A stretch of DNA of 64,000 nt from IDS-8 sp035304345 (GCA_035304345.1 DATGQE010000006.1:1-64000); one strand, 5' to 3'. Counted from the stretch's first letter, positions 27,389 to 36,484 are shown. The notes: generated from the letters alone by a model not told the origin. Made by a program: numbers and translations.

Positions 27389-28185
27389 GGGGTGCGGGGT
27401 TGCTGATCGCGCGAGGTGCGGGGGGAGGCGAAGCCGTAATGACCGAATCTCGATTCCGCGGCGAGCCATTCGCGCAGGAACTGCACGTCCGGGCCGTCGG
27501 GCGCCGTGGCCAGCGCCTTGTCGCCGGCGCGCAGCGCGCGGAACGCGGCTTCCAGCGCCCGCAGGCGCGTGGCATCGTACCCGTTGCGACGGAGGCCGAC
27601 GCTGTTCAGCCGGAAATGCCGGGGCGGCTCCCCGCCGACCAGCATGAACGGCAGCACGTCCTTGCGCAGCGGCGCGTAGCCCGCCACCATGCTGTACGCA
27701 CCGATGCGCACGAACTGGTGCGCCCCGGCGGCGCCGCCCATCACCACGCCGTCGCCGATCTCCACGTGCCCGCCGAGCAGGACGTTGTTCGACAGCGTCA
27801 CGCCGTCGCCGATGCGGCAATCGTGGCCGACGTGCGCGTACGCCATGAGGTAGCAACGGGAGCCGATGCGCGTCTCGCCGCCCGGCAGGAACGCACGGTG
27901 AATCGTGACGCCTTCCCGTATCACGTTGCCGTCACCGATCGTCACGCCCGTCGGCGATCCGTCGTAGCGCGTGTGCTGGGGCTTGCCGCCAATGACCGCA
28001 TGTGCGTCAATATCGTTGTCGCGGCCGATACGCGTATGGCTGCGGATCACCGCGTGGGCACCGATGCGCGTGCCTGCTCCGATGTGCACGTCGCTCTCGA
28101 TGACGGCATAGGGACCGACGCTGGCGCCCTCCTCGATCACGGCGCCCGGGGACACGATGGCCGTCTCGTGAATGTCGCCGTTCAT
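27385..28185 (-). CDS. lpxA: UDP-N-acetylglucosamine O/N-acyltransferase LpxA
   Basis: A 266-residue left-handed beta-helix acyltransferase (hexapeptide repeats through about residue 180, starting IHETAIVSPGAVIEEGASVG) with a helical C-terminal domain. Catalytic His121 in AYAHVGHDC corresponds to E. coli His125; HQFVRIGAYSMV follows. The enzyme puts the first hydroxyacyl chain on the lipid A precursor. It is not next to lpxD, fabZ or lpxB, the usual setting, but near gnnA/gnnB-like genes, which suggests an enzyme for an amino-sugar acceptor. The C-terminal 25 residues are low in conservation. Its ATG shares two bases with the divergent acyltransferase ATG. Confidence 0.93.
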   Translation of the reverse strand: MNGDIHETAIVSPGAVIEEGASVGPYAVIESDVHIGAGTRIGAHAVIRSHTRIGRDNDIDAHAVIGGKPQHTRYDGSPTGVTIGDGNVIREGVTIHRAFLPGGETRIGSRCYLMAYAHVGHDCRIGDGVTLSNNVLLGGHVEIGDGVVMGGAAGAHQFVRIGAYSMVAGYAPLRKDVLPFMLVGGEPPRHFRLNSVGLRRNGYDATRLRALEAAFRALRAGDKALATAPDGPDVQFLREWLAAESRFGHYGFASPRTSRDQQPRTP

Positions 28186-28936
28186 GGATAGCTACGCGGA
28201 AGTCGACAAGCGGCGCAGCAAGGCTTCGAAGCGGCGCATGTCGCGCGGCAGGCGATTCGTCTACTCACTCGGCATGCCATTGCTGAGAACCCTGCTGTTT
28301 CTCCTGCATTCGAGTTACCGCATCGAGAAGATCCGCGGCGCCGACGTCGAGGAGCGTATCCTCGCCGACCGGGGGCGCGCCTATGCCCCGTGTTTCTGGC
28401 ACCAGCAGACGATCGTCTGCGCCCACCTGATCCGTCGCTGGGCGCGGCGCGGCTTCAAGGCATGCTACATCATATCGGCGTCGGTGGACGGCGAGATCGC
28501 CGCCCGCGTCGCCAGGGCATGGGGAGCCGAGGTCATCCGCGGCTCGGCCACGAGCGCGGGCGCGCTCGTGCTGCGCGACGCGCACGAGATGATGAAACGC
28601 GGCGTATCGCTGGCCACGGCGCCGGACGGCCCCTTGGGTCCCCGCTTCCGGTTCACGACCGGCACGGTGCTGATCGCGCGCATCGGCCGCGCGCCGCTCG
28701 TCCCGATCGCGTGCGCGGCCGACCGGGCATGGTACCTGCGCTCCTGGGACCGGTTCATGATCCCGAAGCCGTTCGCCCGGGTCGCCCTCGCCATCGGCGA
28801 CCCGGTCGAGGTGCCGGAGGAGCTGTCACGGGAAGAGCTGGAGCAGTTCAGGCAGCGGATGCAGGCCGTGCTGGACGGGCTGATGACGGAATGCATCGAG
28901 CGGCTCGGGATACCGCGCGAGATCGTGACCGGCTGA
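28184..28936 (+). CDS. DUF374/lysophospholipid acyltransferase-like protein
   Basis: A 250-residue protein if started at 28184, 254 from the in-frame ATG at 28172 (a stop codon directly precedes the latter). A basic N-terminus is followed by one hydrophobic segment (LGMPLLRTLLFLLH). Conserved blocks: FWHQQTIVCAHL, SASVDGEIAARVARAWG, RGSATSAGALVLRDA, and ATAPDGPLGPRFRFTTGTVL; the last is the DUF374 signature. Such proteins acylate glycolipids or phospholipids at the inner membrane, often in lipid A or lipoprotein-like contexts. Divergent from lpxA with overlapping start codons and convergent with the gnnA-like gene eight bases away. Confidence 0.85.
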   Translation: MDSYAEVDKRRSKASKRRMSRGRRFVYSLGMPLLRTLLFLLHSSYRIEKIRGADVEERILADRGRAYAPCFWHQQTIVCAHLIRRWARRGFKACYIISASVDGEIAARVARAWGAEVIRGSATSAGALVLRDAHEMMKRGVSLATAPDGPLGPRFRFTTGTVLIARIGRAPLVPIACAADRAWYLRSWDRFMIPKPFARVALAIGDPVEVPEELSREELEQFRQRMQAVLDGLMTECIERLGIPREIVTG

Positions 28937-28944
28937 CCGCGCCT

Positions 28945-29886
28945 TCAGGACTGTGCCGCCACAATCCCGTTGATGATGGTGGCGGTCTCGAGCGCGTGCA
29001 TCGCCACGTGCCCGTTCGCCAGCGGCGGCGGGCCGCCGGCAATCGACGTGAGAAAAGCTTTCGTCTGTTCCAGCATCGCATCGCCCGGCTGGAAGCTCTC
29101 CCGGCGGATCTCGATGTCGTCCGGGCTCGCGACGCGGCCATGCGACCGCGGCAGGCAGTGCGTGAGCTCCATGTGGCGCAGGTCGGCGGAAAAGTAGGCG
29201 TCGGGCTGGAACATCCGCAGCGTGCGCTCGGTCTTCAAGCTGATGCGGCTGGCCGTGACGTTCGCGACGCAACCGTTCTCGAACGTGATCCTGGCGTTCG
29301 CGACGTCGATGTTGTCGGTGAAAACAGGGCGGCCGACGGCATCGACGTGCTTCATCGGCGACCTCACGAACGTGTGGATGAGGTCGATGTCGTGGATCAT
29401 CAGGTCCAGCACGACGCTGACGTCCAGCGCCCGCGGCTGGAACGGGGCCACACGGATCGACTCGATGAACTGCGGCCGGGACACGTGCTCCGCCAGCGCG
29501 AGCACCACCGGGTTGAAGCGCTCAAGGTGGCCGACCTGCAGCACGAGCTGCCTCGCATCCGCCATCTCGACCAGCTCGCGGGCATGCTCCATGCCCGTGG
29601 TGATCGGCTTCTCGACGAGGACGTGCACGCCGGCGTCGAGCATGTCACGCGCGATGTCGAAGTGCGTGGACGTCGGGGTGGCGACGACGACCGCGGAGAC
29701 CTCGCCGATGAGGTCACGGTAGTTCGTCGTCGTGGCGACGCCCAGCTCCGCACCGACGCTGCGTGCACGCTCCGGATCGATGTCGACGACGGCAACGAGG
29801 CGCGAGCTCTCGAGAGCCGCGAGCTTGCGGGCGTGACGCTCGCCCTGCTGGCCCACTCCCACGACCGCGGTCGCCAGCGGCTTCAC
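28945..29886 (-). CDS. Gfo/Idh/MocA sugar-nucleotide dehydrogenase, GnnA-like
   Basis: A 313-residue NAD-dependent oxidoreductase: Rossmann start VVGVGQQGERHARKLAAL, dinucleotide loop VVDIDPERA, VVVATPTSTHFDIA, EKPITTGM with the conserved Lys-Pro pair, and catalytic-type LDLMIHDIDLIHTFV. ENGCVANVTASRISLKTERT matches the subfamily found with lipid A genes. GnnA oxidises the 3-OH of UDP-GlcNAc; the aminotransferase GnnB then puts an amine there. The nearby DegT gene and lpxA support that role; the homologous WbpB step of an O-antigen sugar is an alternative. Confidence 0.82.
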   Translation of the reverse strand: MKPLATAVVGVGQQGERHARKLAALESSRLVAVVDIDPERARSVGAELGVATTTNYRDLIGEVSAVVVATPTSTHFDIARDMLDAGVHVLVEKPITTGMEHARELVEMADARQLVLQVGHLERFNPVVLALAEHVSRPQFIESIRVAPFQPRALDVSVVLDLMIHDIDLIHTFVRSPMKHVDAVGRPVFTDNIDVANARITFENGCVANVTASRISLKTERTLRMFQPDAYFSADLRHMELTHCLPRSHGRVASPDDIEIRRESFQPGDAMLEQTKAFLTSIAGGPPPLANGHVAMHALETATIINGIVAAQS

Positions 29887-30111
29887 TGCGCCTGCTCCCG
29901 GGCCGAAGCGGCAACGCGGACCCGATTACCCGTCATCGAATTACCTGGTTGCGCTCTCAATCATCGGCCCCGGATCCGGAAACGGAGCAGGCGCACGGCC
30001 GCAGTCCCGGCTCAATGGCAGGATGCCGGCGAAGGACACGACCCTCGCGCCTGTAGGACTGCACGGCCACATTGTGTCCCGATTTCGGTCCGTGCGCCAG
30101 CGTTGCGGCGC

Positions 30112-31305
30112 TCATGCGCGGCGATCGAAGAACTCCGCGACGCTGGCGATCACGTGCTGCTGCTGCTCTTCCGTGAGCTCCGGGTAGACCGGCAGCGCGA
30201 GGCCGCGCTGCGCCGCCGCCTCGGCTACCGGGAAATCGCCTTCGCGCCAGCCCGGGTCCCGGAAGCACGGCTGCAGGTGCAGCGGCACCGGGTAGTAGAT
30301 GGCCGTGCCGACGCGGCGTGCGGCGAGGTGCTCCCGCAGCTCGTCGCGCGCATCGGCGTGGATCACGTACTGGTTGAACACGTGGCGGCCCGATGACGGC
30401 ACGGCGGGGATCTCGATCGGCAGGCCGAGGCCGGAGAACGCCTCGGTGTACCGGCTCGCGATCTCGCGGCGGCGCGCCGTCCAGGCCTCGAGGTGATCGA
30501 GCTTCACGTTGAGAACGGCCGCCTGCAGCTCGTCGAGCCGGAAGTTGCCGCCGACCGCGGTGTGATAGCGGCCGCCGTGCCCGCTGCCGTGAACGCGCAG
30601 CAGCCTCAAGGCCTCGGCGGCTTCCGCGGAGCCGGTGAGGCACATGCCGGCGTCGCCGAAGGCGCCGAGGTTCTTCGTGGGGAAGAACGAGAGGCAGCCG
30701 ATGGCGCCGATGCCCCCCGCGCGACGCCCGTCCGCGGTTTCGGCGCCGATGGCCTGCGCGGCATCCTCGACGAGCGGAATCCCGAACTCCGAGCCCACGG
30801 CCGCGAGTGCGCTCATGTCCGCCGTGCGCCCGTACAGGTGCACGGGCACGATGGCCTTGACCCGCGCCCCCGTCACCGCGTTGACGGCACCCTCGCCATC
30901 CCGCCGGCAGGACCCTTCGAGCCAGCGGCGGACCGCACCGGGATCCAGGTTCAATGACTCCGGCTCGACATCGCAGAACACGGGCCGCGCGCCGAGCCGG
31001 GCGACGGTGCCCGCCGTGGCGAAAAAGGTGTACGCCGGGACGATGACCTCGTCGCCGGCCTCGACGCCCAGCGCCATGAACGCGGCGAGCAGCGCGTCGG
31101 TTCCGGACGAAAGCCCGACGGCATGCGGCACCCCGCAGTACGCGGCCATGCGCTCCTCGAAACGCGCCACCTGCGGGCCGAGGATGAACTGCTGGCTGTC
31201 GCACACCTCGCGCATGGCGGCCTCGACGTCGGCTTTCAGCGCGCGGTACTGCACGGTGAGGTCGAAGAACGGGACGGTGGCCGGCGGGTCGGGGGTTTTC
31301 GGCAT
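30112..31305 (-). CDS. DegT/DnrJ/EryC1/StrS aminotransferase, GnnB-like
   Basis: A 397-residue PLP-dependent sugar aminotransferase. Substrate and cofactor blocks: FILGPQVARFEERMAAYCG, GLSSGTDALLAAFMALG, DEVIVPAYTFFATAGTVARL, VEDAAQAIGAE, and Lys211 in FFPTKNLGAFGDAG as the Schiff-base lysine. C-terminal YYPVPLHLQPCF is typical for the family. With the gnnA-like gene it should make a 3-amino sugar nucleotide. The 225 bases between the two genes (29887-30111) carry no gene or clear signal that I can see, but both are on the minus strand. Confidence 0.85.
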   Translation of the reverse strand: MPKTPDPPATVPFFDLTVQYRALKADVEAAMREVCDSQQFILGPQVARFEERMAAYCGVPHAVGLSSGTDALLAAFMALGVEAGDEVIVPAYTFFATAGTVARLGARPVFCDVEPESLNLDPGAVRRWLEGSCRRDGEGAVNAVTGARVKAIVPVHLYGRTADMSALAAVGSEFGIPLVEDAAQAIGAETADGRRAGGIGAIGCLSFFPTKNLGAFGDAGMCLTGSAEAAEALRLLRVHGSGHGGRYHTAVGGNFRLDELQAAVLNVKLDHLEAWTARRREIASRYTEAFSGLGLPIEIPAVPSSGRHVFNQYVIHADARDELREHLAARRVGTAIYYPVPLHLQPCFRDPGWREGDFPVAEAAAQRGLALPVYPELTEEQQQHVIASVAEFFDRRA

Positions 31306-31470
31306 GCACTACCTTTACCCCAACCGGTCGAGGCGCGCAAAAGGAGCCGACGGACGGCCGCCCGGACACTCACGCGGTGCAATCCTGGTCCGCGGTCGTT
31401 GACGGCGGCGGGGGGATGGCGCATAACGACGTCAAAAAGGTTCCGGCAACGAGAACCAGGGGGGTGCAAG

Positions 31471-33090
31471 ATGGCGGTTCCGAAGAATGCCCGCCCGATC
31501 ATCTACGTGCGCGGCTACGCCATGACGGCAGGCGAGAAGGATGCAACCGCCGCCGATCCGTTCTGCGGCTTCAACCTCGGCTCCACCGTCTACCGCGCGG
31601 TTCCGGACAAACGGGCTCCCGCCCGCAAGTACGTGTTCGAATCGCCCGTCGTCAGGCTCATGTCCGATTTCGGGTATTCCGACGTCTACCAGGACGGGCG
31701 GGACATCCTCGACCCCGAGTGGCACAGCGACGCGCTCGGCCAGCCCACCGGCAACAGGCTCGACAGCCGGTCCATCATCATCTACCGCTATTACGACGCG
31801 GCATCGGACCTGCTCGGGGAAGGAGCCAAGACGCCGGAGATCGAGGATTTCGCCCGCGAGCTCGGCCAGCTGATCGTGACCGTGCGGGACCTCGTCTGCG
31901 CCAACCCGGCAAACAAGGTGACGCGCCGCGATTTCCGCTGCTACCTCGTGGCGCATTCCATGGGCGGGCTGATCTGCCGGGCGCTGCTGCAGAACCCGGC
32001 GCTCGACGTGCACGACGCCGCCAGGTACGTCGACAAGCTGTTCACCTACGCCACGCCGCACAACGGCATCGACGTCGCCAAGGTGAACGTGCCGGAGTGG
32101 CTCGGGCTGAACGACATCAACAACTTCAACCGCAGTAAGCGGATGTCGAAATACCTGGCGCTCGAGAAGGAATACCGGAAGCACGGTCGCGTGGACCTGG
32201 TACCCGAGTCACGCTTCTCCTCGCGCCGCGTGTTCTGCATGGTGGGCACCAACCGGATGGACTACTCGGCGGCGGCCGGGCTCGCGAGGACGTTCGTCGG
32301 CCACGGCAGCGACGGGCTCGTCCTGATCGAGAACGCGACCTGCCGCGGCCTGAACGAGGACGGCACGCTCGGGGAACCGTGCGCGAAGGCGTTCACGTAC
32401 CGCTCGCATTCGGGCTACTTCGGCATCGTGAACAGCGAGGAAGCGTACCAGAACCTCACGCGCTTCCTCTTCGGCAACGTGCGCGTGGACGTCTTCGTGG
32501 ACGTGGAGGACGTGCGGCTGCCGGAGGCGCTGCAGGCGGCAGCGAAGAAACACAGGATCGATGCGCTGTACCAGATCGAGTGCACGGCGGCCGCGCGCGG
32601 CAAGCTCTGGTACCTGACGCGGCGCACGGCGGAGGAGGATTCGGTCTCCTGCTTCACGCACGCCGACTGGGAAACCGACCGCACGCACTATCTCTCCACC
32701 GTCTTCCTCGCCAACCACGGGCGGGTGAACCCGCGGCGCCGATCGCTCGCCTACCAGATGACGCTCGGCGTGCGTGTTCCCGACTACGAGGTGGACCGCA
32801 GGCTGTGGATCAACGAGCACTACGAAGGCGGCTACCTGTTCCAGAACGCGCTCGTCGTCGAGATCACGCCGCCGGCACGCGGCAGCCGCAAATGGAAGGT
32901 GTGCTACGCGTGGCAGGATGCCGGCACCAGCAAGGCCGACGTCGAGGTCGACGGCACGGCGCTCGCCGGCAACGGGCTCGAGATCCGGATCCCGTTCGAG
33001 AGCCACGTCATCGACGCACAGGGCAACCGCCAGCCGAGCACGCCCGGCATCAAGGGCGACGTACGCCTGATGGTGTCCGCCTGGTCCTGA
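31471..33090 (+). CDS. Large alpha/beta-hydrolase, PGAP1/lipase-like, with a C-terminal beta domain
   Basis: A 539-residue protein. The N-terminal 270 residues are an alpha/beta hydrolase: RPIIYVRGYAM strand, nucleophile Ser163 in LVAHSMGGLICRALL, and a later TYATPHNGID. A candidate acid/His pair lies in VGHGSDGLVLIENA and YRSHSGYFGI (about residues 277-315). Residues 330-539 are beta-rich with no family that I recognise. No signal peptide or membrane segment is visible, so it looks cytoplasmic, odd for a lipase-like protein. The start is set by GGGGGTGCAAG upstream. Isolated gene. Confidence 0.75.
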   Translation: MAVPKNARPIIYVRGYAMTAGEKDATAADPFCGFNLGSTVYRAVPDKRAPARKYVFESPVVRLMSDFGYSDVYQDGRDILDPEWHSDALGQPTGNRLDSRSIIIYRYYDAASDLLGEGAKTPEIEDFARELGQLIVTVRDLVCANPANKVTRRDFRCYLVAHSMGGLICRALLQNPALDVHDAARYVDKLFTYATPHNGIDVAKVNVPEWLGLNDINNFNRSKRMSKYLALEKEYRKHGRVDLVPESRFSSRRVFCMVGTNRMDYSAAAGLARTFVGHGSDGLVLIENATCRGLNEDGTLGEPCAKAFTYRSHSGYFGIVNSEEAYQNLTRFLFGNVRVDVFVDVEDVRLPEALQAAAKKHRIDALYQIECTAAARGKLWYLTRRTAEEDSVSCFTHADWETDRTHYLSTVFLANHGRVNPRRRSLAYQMTLGVRVPDYEVDRRLWINEHYEGGYLFQNALVVEITPPARGSRKWKVCYAWQDAGTSKADVEVDGTALAGNGLEIRIPFESHVIDAQGNRQPSTPGIKGDVRLMVSAWS

Positions 33091-33283
33091 TTCATCTCGC
33101 TCCGGCGCCGGTCTCTTCGGAGTCGCGCGACTGCCGTGCCGAAGCCTCGCCCGCGGCCGCGGTTTCCAGCGAACGAGCGTGGCAGGCGCCGTGGGAATCC
33201 GCCCACGGCACACCACGATCAAGGCCGGCGTCCTGCCCCGGCGCCCGCTAGAATCCCGGGTATCGCGTTGCGGACGATTGGCG

Positions 33284-34162
33284 ATGGCGGAGTACGGCTC
33301 CCAGAGCATGGTGGGCAGGCTGCGGCGGGCGGTGGTGCGCGCGCCGGACCGGTCGTTCGCGGAGGCGGACCCGGACGAATGGCACTACGCGGGCCGGCCC
33401 GAGCTCGAGGCGGCGCGCGCCGAGCATGGCGCTTTCACCGACATCCTCGAGCGGGCCGGCGTCGAGCTGGTGTGGCACGACGAGCCGCTGCCGGGCCTCG
33501 CCGATGCGATCTTTACGCACGATTCGGCGCTGGTCACGAACCACGGCAGCATCATCCTGCGCATGGGCAAGGCATTGCGGCAAGGCGAGGAAGAGGCGAT
33601 GGCACGGGTGCTCGCACGCGCCGGCGTGCCGGAGCTCGGGCGGCTCCACGGCGATGCGCGCGCGGAAGGCGGCGATCTCCTGTGGCTCGACGAGCAGACG
33701 CTGGCGGTGGGCGTGGGCTTCCGCACGAACAGCGAAGGCGCCGACCAGCTCGCGCAGATTCTCGCGCCCATCGGCGTGTCGGTGCGGGCCTACGACCTGC
33801 CGTACTACGAGGGGCCGGACGCGTGCCTGCACCTCATGTCGCTGATCAGCATGATCGACGACGACCTCGCCGTGGTGTTTCCGCCGTTGCTGCCGGTGCG
33901 GCTGGTGAACGACCTCGCGGATCGCGGGATCCGGCTGCTCGAGGTGCCGGAGGACGAGTTCGTGCACGGCCAGGCGACGAACGTGCTGGCGCTCGCGCCG
34001 CGCGACGTGCTGCTGCTCGAAGGCAACCCCGTCACGGTGCAGAGGTTGCGTGAGGCCGGCTGCCGCGTGGCGACCTACCGCGGCGACGAGATCTCGCGCA
34101 AGGCGGAAGGCGGCGCGACCTGCCTGACCCGCCCGGTGCTGCGCGACTCGACCCGCCGCTGA
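33284..34162 (+). CDS. Amidinotransferase/dimethylarginine dimethylaminohydrolase-like protein
   Basis: A 292-residue member of the guanidino-modifying fold. Blocks: AVVRAPDRSFAEADP, FTHDSALVTNHGSIILRMGK, GGDLLWLDEQTLAVGVGFRTN, catalytic His in DACLHLMSLISMIDDD, and a C-terminal catalytic Cys in GGATCLTRPVL. This matches DDAH-like and related amidinohydrolases that hydrolyse N-methylated or free arginine to citrulline. The start at 33284 is chosen because the upstream in-frame ATG adds a non-conserved Arg-rich stretch. No arginine-metabolism genes are adjacent. Confidence 0.82.
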   Translation: MAEYGSQSMVGRLRRAVVRAPDRSFAEADPDEWHYAGRPELEAARAEHGAFTDILERAGVELVWHDEPLPGLADAIFTHDSALVTNHGSIILRMGKALRQGEEEAMARVLARAGVPELGRLHGDARAEGGDLLWLDEQTLAVGVGFRTNSEGADQLAQILAPIGVSVRAYDLPYYEGPDACLHLMSLISMIDDDLAVVFPPLLPVRLVNDLADRGIRLLEVPEDEFVHGQATNVLALAPRDVLLLEGNPVTVQRLREAGCRVATYRGDEISRKAEGGATCLTRPVLRDSTRR

Positions 34163-34213
34163 CGTTCCCGCGGCGGGGCTTCCGGTCCCCGCGAGTTGAC
34201 GCTCGGCGCCGGA

Positions 34214-34687
34214 ATGCGCAGGCTACGCGGCGTCGTCCGCCTGCCGGGAGCGTTGAAAGTGTCGCGCGCGAGCTCTTCCGTCGTATTCCTGACGCCGCTG
34301 AGGCGGCACGGCGACCTGGCGCTCCTCCTGCTGCGCCTCCTCGTCGGTGCGTTTCTCGTCTGGGGCGTATCGGACAACATTGCCGACGCGGGTCACATGC
34401 GCGAGTTCGAGCAGTTCCTGGCGCGCTTCGGCTTCCCGGTGCCCGCGTTCTCCGCCCGGCTGTCGGTGTGGGCGCAGGCGGCCGTCGGGATCGCGTTCAT
34501 CTTCGGCCTGCTGACGCGCTGGGCGGGGATCGTCTGCATCGTCAACTTCGTCGTGGCGATCGTCATGGTCGACATTCACGGCGGCATCAGGACGGCTTTT
34601 CCGTCGGCGTGCCTGGTCGCGATCGGCCTCTACCTCGCGACCCACGGCGCGGGACGCTTCAGCGTGGATCGCCTGCTGGAGAGCTGA
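34214..34687 (+). CDS. DoxX family membrane protein
   Basis: A 157-residue protein with four hydrophobic segments (about 40-58, 85-103, 107-125 and 129-145). RLLVGAFLVWGVSDNI then FEQFLARFGFPVPAFSARLS and VGIAFIFGLLTRWAGIV are DoxX-like. Starts at 34196 (TTG) or 34259 (GTG) are possible; none has a strong ribosome site. DoxX proteins are linked to redox or thiol stress but without a firm biochemical role. Confidence 0.75.
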   Translation: MRRLRGVVRLPGALKVSRASSSVVFLTPLRRHGDLALLLLRLLVGAFLVWGVSDNIADAGHMREFEQFLARFGFPVPAFSARLSVWAQAAVGIAFIFGLLTRWAGIVCIVNFVVAIVMVDIHGGIRTAFPSACLVAIGLYLATHGAGRFSVDRLLES

Positions 34688-34693
34688 GCGGCC

Positions 34694-36064
34694 TCAGATG
34701 AACCCGAACAGCGGCGGGAACACGATCACGACGAGCGCCGCCCACGCGGCATAGACGGGCACGTAATTCGTCTGCCAGCGCGCGAGATCCGCGATCGGCG
34801 CGCGGCCGCGCAGGAACCGGAGGTAGAGCACGGCCGACCACGCGAGGTTCACGAGCAGGATGACGTTCTCGCCGAGCGCGGCCACACGGTTCGGCGTAAA
34901 GCCGAGCTCGTTGATGCGCGCCGCGATGGTCCACAACGCGACTCCGTCGGCCAGCAGCGCACTGATCAGGAGCACGACCTGCAGCAGGTCGAACGCGTTC
35001 GCGGGCGCCAGCGGGTCGCGGGCGGAAATGGCGTAGACGAGCAGGCCGAGGACGACGACGAGCAGCAGGTCGAACGCGATGAGCAGCTCGCGATGGAAAG
35101 CGGGGCCGCGTCCCGTCAGCGTCATGGTGACGAGGAACGCAAGCAGCACGAGGGCGAACAACGGCGTGAACAGCCGCGTGAGCACGGGCGCCATGTTCTC
35201 GATGACGCTCTGCTTCGCCTCCACGAGCCAGGCCGCGATCACGACCGCGCCGAGCGCGCCGCAAGGCACGATCCAGCGCTCCAGCACCGGCTCCATGTCG
35301 ACGCCGATGGTCTCGAACATGCCCACCGTGAAGCCGATGAGCACGACGCCCCCCAAGGCGATCAGCACGTAATAGATGAAGAGCTCGCCCGAGAAGCGGA
35401 TGAAATCCATGCGGGCGCCGGTCTCGTTCCAGCGTCCGCCGGCGTAGGCAACCCCGACGACCAGCCATAGCGCGATCGGCAGGTGCAGCGCGGTGAGCAC
35501 CTCGGTGTAGCCCGCCGGCGCGAAGGGCCAGGCGTTGGCGAACACGGCGGCCGCGGCGAAAGCCGCGATCATCCATCCGAGCGTGGCGCGATCGAAGCCG
35601 CGCTTCCAGGCGAAGTAACCGGTGAGCAAGGGAAGCACGAACAGGCTCATGTTGCGGGCATAGAAGCCCGCGTCCTCGTCGAGCCGCAGCCCGAACAGCT
35701 CCGGCACCTTGACGGCGACGGCGGCGAGCACCGCCAGCGCGAGCGCGACCACGGGGTCACGGCGCGAGCGCGCGGCGGTATCGGCCGACACGTCCGGCGC
35801 CATGACGAGCTGCTTCCACAGCCTTTCGGAGTGCTCGCGCGCGAACTCCCGGGACAGGGCGTCGAGCGCGCCCATGCGCTTGACGGCGACCAGGAAGGCC
35901 TCGTCTTCTGCGAGCCCGGCCTCGGCGAGCGCCGCGACCTGCTCGCGCAGGTGATCCTCCAGCTCCTCCACGTCGGCGAGGCGGATCGCTCCGCGGCGAT
36001 GCAGGAAGCTGCGCCAGCGCGCGATCTGCTCCTCCATCCCGATCGCCCCGCCCGCGACGGCCAT
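34694..36064 (-). CDS. Polytopic membrane protein with permease-prefix-like N-terminus
   Basis: A 456-residue protein. Residues 8-80 form a charged helical domain (RWRSFLHRRGAIRLADVEEL, EDHLREQV, GLAEDEAFLVAVKRMG) like the prefix found in PadR-controlled permeases; then about 11 hydrophobic segments run to the C-terminus. It starts two bases after the PadR stop, so the pair is one operon. By analogy it is a target of the adjacent regulator; a transport substrate cannot be named. Confidence 0.8.
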   Translation of the reverse strand: MAVAGGAIGMEEQIARWRSFLHRRGAIRLADVEELEDHLREQVAALAEAGLAEDEAFLVAVKRMGALDALSREFAREHSERLWKQLVMAPDVSADTAARSRRDPVVALALAVLAAVAVKVPELFGLRLDEDAGFYARNMSLFVLPLLTGYFAWKRGFDRATLGWMIAAFAAAAVFANAWPFAPAGYTEVLTALHLPIALWLVVGVAYAGGRWNETGARMDFIRFSGELFIYYVLIALGGVVLIGFTVGMFETIGVDMEPVLERWIVPCGALGAVVIAAWLVEAKQSVIENMAPVLTRLFTPLFALVLLAFLVTMTLTGRGPAFHRELLIAFDLLLVVVLGLLVYAISARDPLAPANAFDLLQVVLLISALLADGVALWTIAARINELGFTPNRVAALGENVILLVNLAWSAVLYLRFLRGRAPIADLARWQTNYVPVYAAWAALVVIVFPPLFGFI

Positions 36065-36066
36065 GG

Positions 36067-36435
36067 TCAGGTCCCCTGGGTGACCGGGACGGCCTGGCCG
36101 GCGAGCGACAGCGCCGACCAGACGCTCCTCAGGGTGGCGTCCACGGCCAGCCACTGGCGGCGCTCCTCGCCGAGTTGCCGCCGCCCGCGGTCGGTGAGGC
36201 TGTAGTACTTGCGCCGGCGACCGCCGGCGGGAGCCTGCCAGCGGGCCTCGATGTAGCCGAGCCGCTCCAGGCGGTGCAGCACCGGGTAGAGCATGCCGTC
36301 GGTCCATTCGAGCTGCCCGCCCGAAAGCTCGCGGACCCGCTTCAGGATGGCGTAGCCGTAGCTCTCGCCGGTGGCGAGGATGGCGAGCACGAGGGGCGTC
36401 GACGAAGCGGCGACGAGGTCCTTGTTGATGGCCAT
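36067..36435 (-). CDS. PadR family transcriptional regulator
   Basis: A 122-residue regulator with the PadR winged helix: VLAILATGESYGYAILKRVREL, then EWTDGMLYPVLHRLERLGYIEARW and RRRKYYSLTDRGRRQL. A short C-terminal helix suits dimerisation. It sits directly upstream of the membrane-protein gene it probably represses together with itself. The short AT-rich palindromic patch between it and the divergent VOC gene is its likely binding site. Confidence 0.9.
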   Translation of the reverse strand: MAINKDLVAASSTPLVLAILATGESYGYAILKRVRELSGGQLEWTDGMLYPVLHRLERLGYIEARWQAPAGGRRRKYYSLTDRGRRQLGEERRQWLAVDATLRSVWSALSLAGQAVPVTQGT

Positions 36436-36484
36436 GAAGCTCGACCGGCGGGCAGCGTCCGCCTTTCCGAAGATACCCTGAGGC

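Noticed and set aside
28945..31305. Assignment of the Gfo/Idh and DegT genes to an O-antigen (WbpB/WbpE) pathway
   Set aside because: No glycosyltransferases, Wzx/Wzy or small hexapeptide N-acetyltransferase nearby, and a true lpxA is adjacent; kept only as an alternative.
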